DNA of 5,908 nucleotides from Chloroflexota bacterium (GTDB lineage Bacteria; Chloroflexota; Limnocylindria; Limnocylindrales; CSP1-4). Position numbers and translations under genes: made by a program. Location: the NCBI GenBank assembly GCA_021802185.1, contig JAKAAV010000162.1:1-5908 (forward strand). Direction: 5' to 3'. Shown here piece after piece: positions 4,357 through 5,908 of the stretch; the stretch's first letter is position 1, and each line of letters begins with the position of its first letter. The notes below the pieces were generated by a model. That model searched no databases. It saw only the letters and a program-made list of their open reading frames with translations, and was not told the DNA's origin.

Positions 4357-5631
4357 TCAGGCCGCGTGCGCCGCGGGCCATGCGAGCAGCAGCACGTCGA
4401 GGGCGATCTCCGGGTTCGCGTTCCGCTCGGCGGCGTCGAGCACCGTGTCGAGACGCACCAGGAAGCGTTCGGCGGCGCCGGGCTGCAGCGCACTCGACAG
4501 TGCCACGAGCTCCTCCAGCAGGTCGACGTGGGCGAGCTCGGCCCGCGCGCCGCGCGAGGCGAGGGCGAGATCGCGCGCGATGGCGCGCCACGTGTCGCCG
4601 AGGGCGAGCAGGGCCGCGCGCCGAGCGGCGGGCGCCTGCCGGTCCCGCGTGCCGTCGCCCGACGCCTCGTCCGTCGCCTCTCGCCGGCCTCGGCTCCTCC
4701 CGCCTCGTGCGCTCGACGATGCGGTGTCAGCCTTCGGTGGGGCGGCCTCGTCGTCCGCGGCGATCCCGTCTGACGCCCCGGACGATCGCGATGGTCCCGA
4801 TGTTCCCGGCGGCGTCGCCGCGGCCGCCCCGGGCGATTGCGCGGTCACGAGGAGCGCCGCCAGCTGGTCGGCGGAGCGGAACAGCTCCGATGATGCCGCC
4901 AGGCGCTCGGCGGGGGTCTTGCGGGCGAGATCGAGCAGTTCCCGCTCGACTCCCTGCTGCCGCAGCACGGTGTCGGGAGACGCCGCGAGCGCGAACGCCA
5001 CGCCCGGACGGCCACGCGAGCGGCGCGCGAGTGCCGCGGCCCGCGAGGCGTCGGCAGCACCACGCTCGACGAGCATCGCCGCGATCGTGTCGGCGGCAAC
5101 GGGGCCCAGCCGGACGCGGACGCATCGCGATCGCACCGTGGGCAGGAGCCGGTCCTCGTCCGCGGCGCAGAGGACGAGCAGCGTGCGCCCGGGCGGCTCC
5201 TCGAGGAGCTTGAGCAGCGCGTTCTGCGCGTCCTCGTTGAGGCGGTCCGCCTCCTCGACGATCGCGATCCGCCACCCGCCTTCGGACGGAGCGAGGGACA
5301 GCTCGCGGATCAGCGATCGGACCGTCCCGGGCTCCGGCGCGAGCCGATCGCCGATCCGGACCTGCCGGCCCGCGCCCCAGGGCACGAGCCGGTGCAGGTC
5401 CGGGTGGTTGCCGTGGTCAACGCGGCGGCACGCCGCGCACTGCCGGCACGGACGTCCGGCCGGATCGAGCGCGGCGCACAGGAGCGCGGCCGCGAGGTCG
5501 AGGGCGAGCGTCGTCTTCCCGCCGCCCGAGGGCCCGACGAGCAGCAGCGCATGCGGGACGTGTTCCCGCGACGCCATCCGCGTGACGGCCTCGAGCGCGA
5601 CGGGCTGACCGCGCGTCCGCCACTCGCCCAT
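4357..5631 (-). CDS. holB: DNA polymerase III subunit delta' (clamp-loader AAA+ protein)
   Basis: Delta' is the fixed arm of the clamp loader that opens the sliding clamp at the replication fork. Visible in order in this 424-residue protein are GQPVALEAV, the Walker A motif GPSGGGKT (33-40), and four zinc cysteines Cys52, 62, 65 and 68 followed by GNHPDLH. Then come VEEADRLNEDAQNALLKLLEEPP (about 125-147, Walker B region) and the sensor/SRC motif LLPTVRSRC (162-170). The C-terminal collar domain ends with NANPEIALDVLLLAW. An intact Walker A, unlike E. coli delta', means ATP binding is possible. A low-complexity Ser/Ala/Gly/Arg stretch (about 264-336) is inserted in the collar region, making the protein longer than the usual 320-350 residues. 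It starts 9 nt after the stop of an upstream gene in the same frame and is followed after 7 nt by acylphosphatase. Confidence 0.94.
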   Translation of the reverse strand: MGEWRTRGQPVALEAVTRMASREHVPHALLLVGPSGGGKTTLALDLAAALLCAALDPAGRPCRQCAACRRVDHGNHPDLHRLVPWGAGRQVRIGDRLAPEPGTVRSLIRELSLAPSEGGWRIAIVEEADRLNEDAQNALLKLLEEPPGRTLLVLCAADEDRLLPTVRSRCVRVRLGPVAADTIAAMLVERGAADASRAAALARRSRGRPGVAFALAASPDTVLRQQGVERELLDLARKTPAERLAASSELFRSADQLAALLVTAQSPGAAAATPPGTSGPSRSSGASDGIAADDEAAPPKADTASSSARGGRSRGRREATDEASGDGTRDRQAPAARRAALLALGDTWRAIARDLALASRGARAELAHVDLLEELVALSSALQPGAAERFLVRLDTVLDAAERNANPEIALDVLLLAWPAAHAA

Positions 5632-5640
5632 CGCGTCGGG

Positions 5641-5908
5641 TCAGGCCTCGGATGCCGGCGCGCGCCGCGTCCTGCGACGAGGCGTCGCCTCCGGCGTCGG
5701 CTGGGTGCCGGCGGCCGGGTCCGCGCCCGCGGCCGGCCCGGTATCCGGGGCAGCCGCGCGCCGCGTCCTGCGCCGCGGAGCGGCCGTCTCCTCGTCGGGC
5801 GCGGCCGCGCTCACGGCCACGTGGCCTTCCGTCTCGCCTGCACCGGTTCCCGCCGTGCCTCCCATGGCCCGGCGTCCACGCCGCGGCGCCGGCTCACCCG
5901 CCGCCGTC
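5641..5908 (-). CDS. C-terminal tail of an unidentified protein (partial)
   Basis: The frame is open from the window end to TGA at 5641-5643, so the gene starts outside. The visible 88 residues are all low complexity (Ala/Pro/Gly/Thr) with an Arg-rich motif repeated: APRRGRRA, then PRRRTRRAAAP, then PRRRTRRAPASEA at the end. Such basic, disordered tails occur on nucleic-acid-binding proteins. DNA topoisomerase I or thymidylate kinase are guesses based on common neighbours of holB in other bacteria; the residues seen belong to no recognisable domain. An ATG at 5865 is internal to the open frame, and I do not take it as the start. The stop is 9 nt before the holB ATG, in the same frame, so the two are surely cotranscribed. 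Confidence 0.6.
   Translation of the reverse strand, partial: TAAGEPAPRRGRRAMGGTAGTGAGETEGHVAVSAAAPDEETAAPRRRTRRAAAPDTGPAAGADPAAGTQPTPEATPRRRTRRAPASEA
5659..5676 (-). repeat. 18-bp direct repeat, copy 1 (Arg-rich tail motif)
   Basis: These 18 bases are identical to 5755-5772, 96 bp away. They encode the core of the PRRRTRRA motif in the partial protein's tail. Confidence 0.8.
5755..5772 (-). repeat. 18-bp direct repeat, copy 2 (Arg-rich tail motif)
   Basis: Second copy of the PRRRTRRA-coding repeat. A third, diverged motif (APRRGRRA) lies near 5866-5895. Confidence 0.8.

Noticed and set aside
4445..5608. Long plus-strand open frame opposite holB
   Set aside because: It is Ser/Arg-rich antisense shadow of holB, a common artefact of high GC; holB has all its family motifs.

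Overview
The window is high-GC bacterial chromosome with G/C-ending codons, short spacers and several overlapping genes. It looks like ordinary chromosomal DNA of a Chloroflexota- or Actinobacteriota-type bacterium. That placement is inferred from composition, from the TAGGGT/TAGGAT-like -10 boxes and from the gene styles; no marker gene here settles it. I see no mobile element, CRISPR array or phage gene.

Left part (1-2157, + strand). The last codons of a possible upstream gene overlap the start of a divergent HisA/HisF-family TIM-barrel protein. That gene overlaps the start of a secreted lipoprotein cyclophilin (peptidyl-prolyl isomerase). A second, cytoplasmic cyclophilin follows from its own extended -10 promoter. 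The two cyclophilins share a 38-bp identical core.

Middle (2158-2817). About 530 bases carry no protein gene. They hold a hairpin, an AT-richer patch, a good sigma70-type promoter and then a probable structured small RNA of about 175-190 nt. That RNA ends in a strong UUCG-capped terminator and has a 6S-RNA-like rod layout. A complete tRNA-Arg(CCG) with encoded CCA follows.

Right part. A DUF421/YetF-type membrane protein (+) converges on a minus-strand block. In transcription order the block is: the C-terminal tail of an unidentified gene cut by the window end, DNA polymerase III delta' (holB), acylphosphatase and an HdeD/DUF308 membrane protein. The tail, holB and acylphosphatase are packed within 7-9 nt and look like one operon. 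The HdeD gene lies about 107 bp further on and has no ATG, GTG or TTG in frame at its natural N-terminus. An ACG sits 6 nt after a perfect AGGAGG there.

The best candidates for something undescribed are the small RNA at about 2401-2586, the HisA-like protein lacking the second-half active-site motif, and the unusual HdeD start. The rest is recognisable housekeeping or membrane-protein content.
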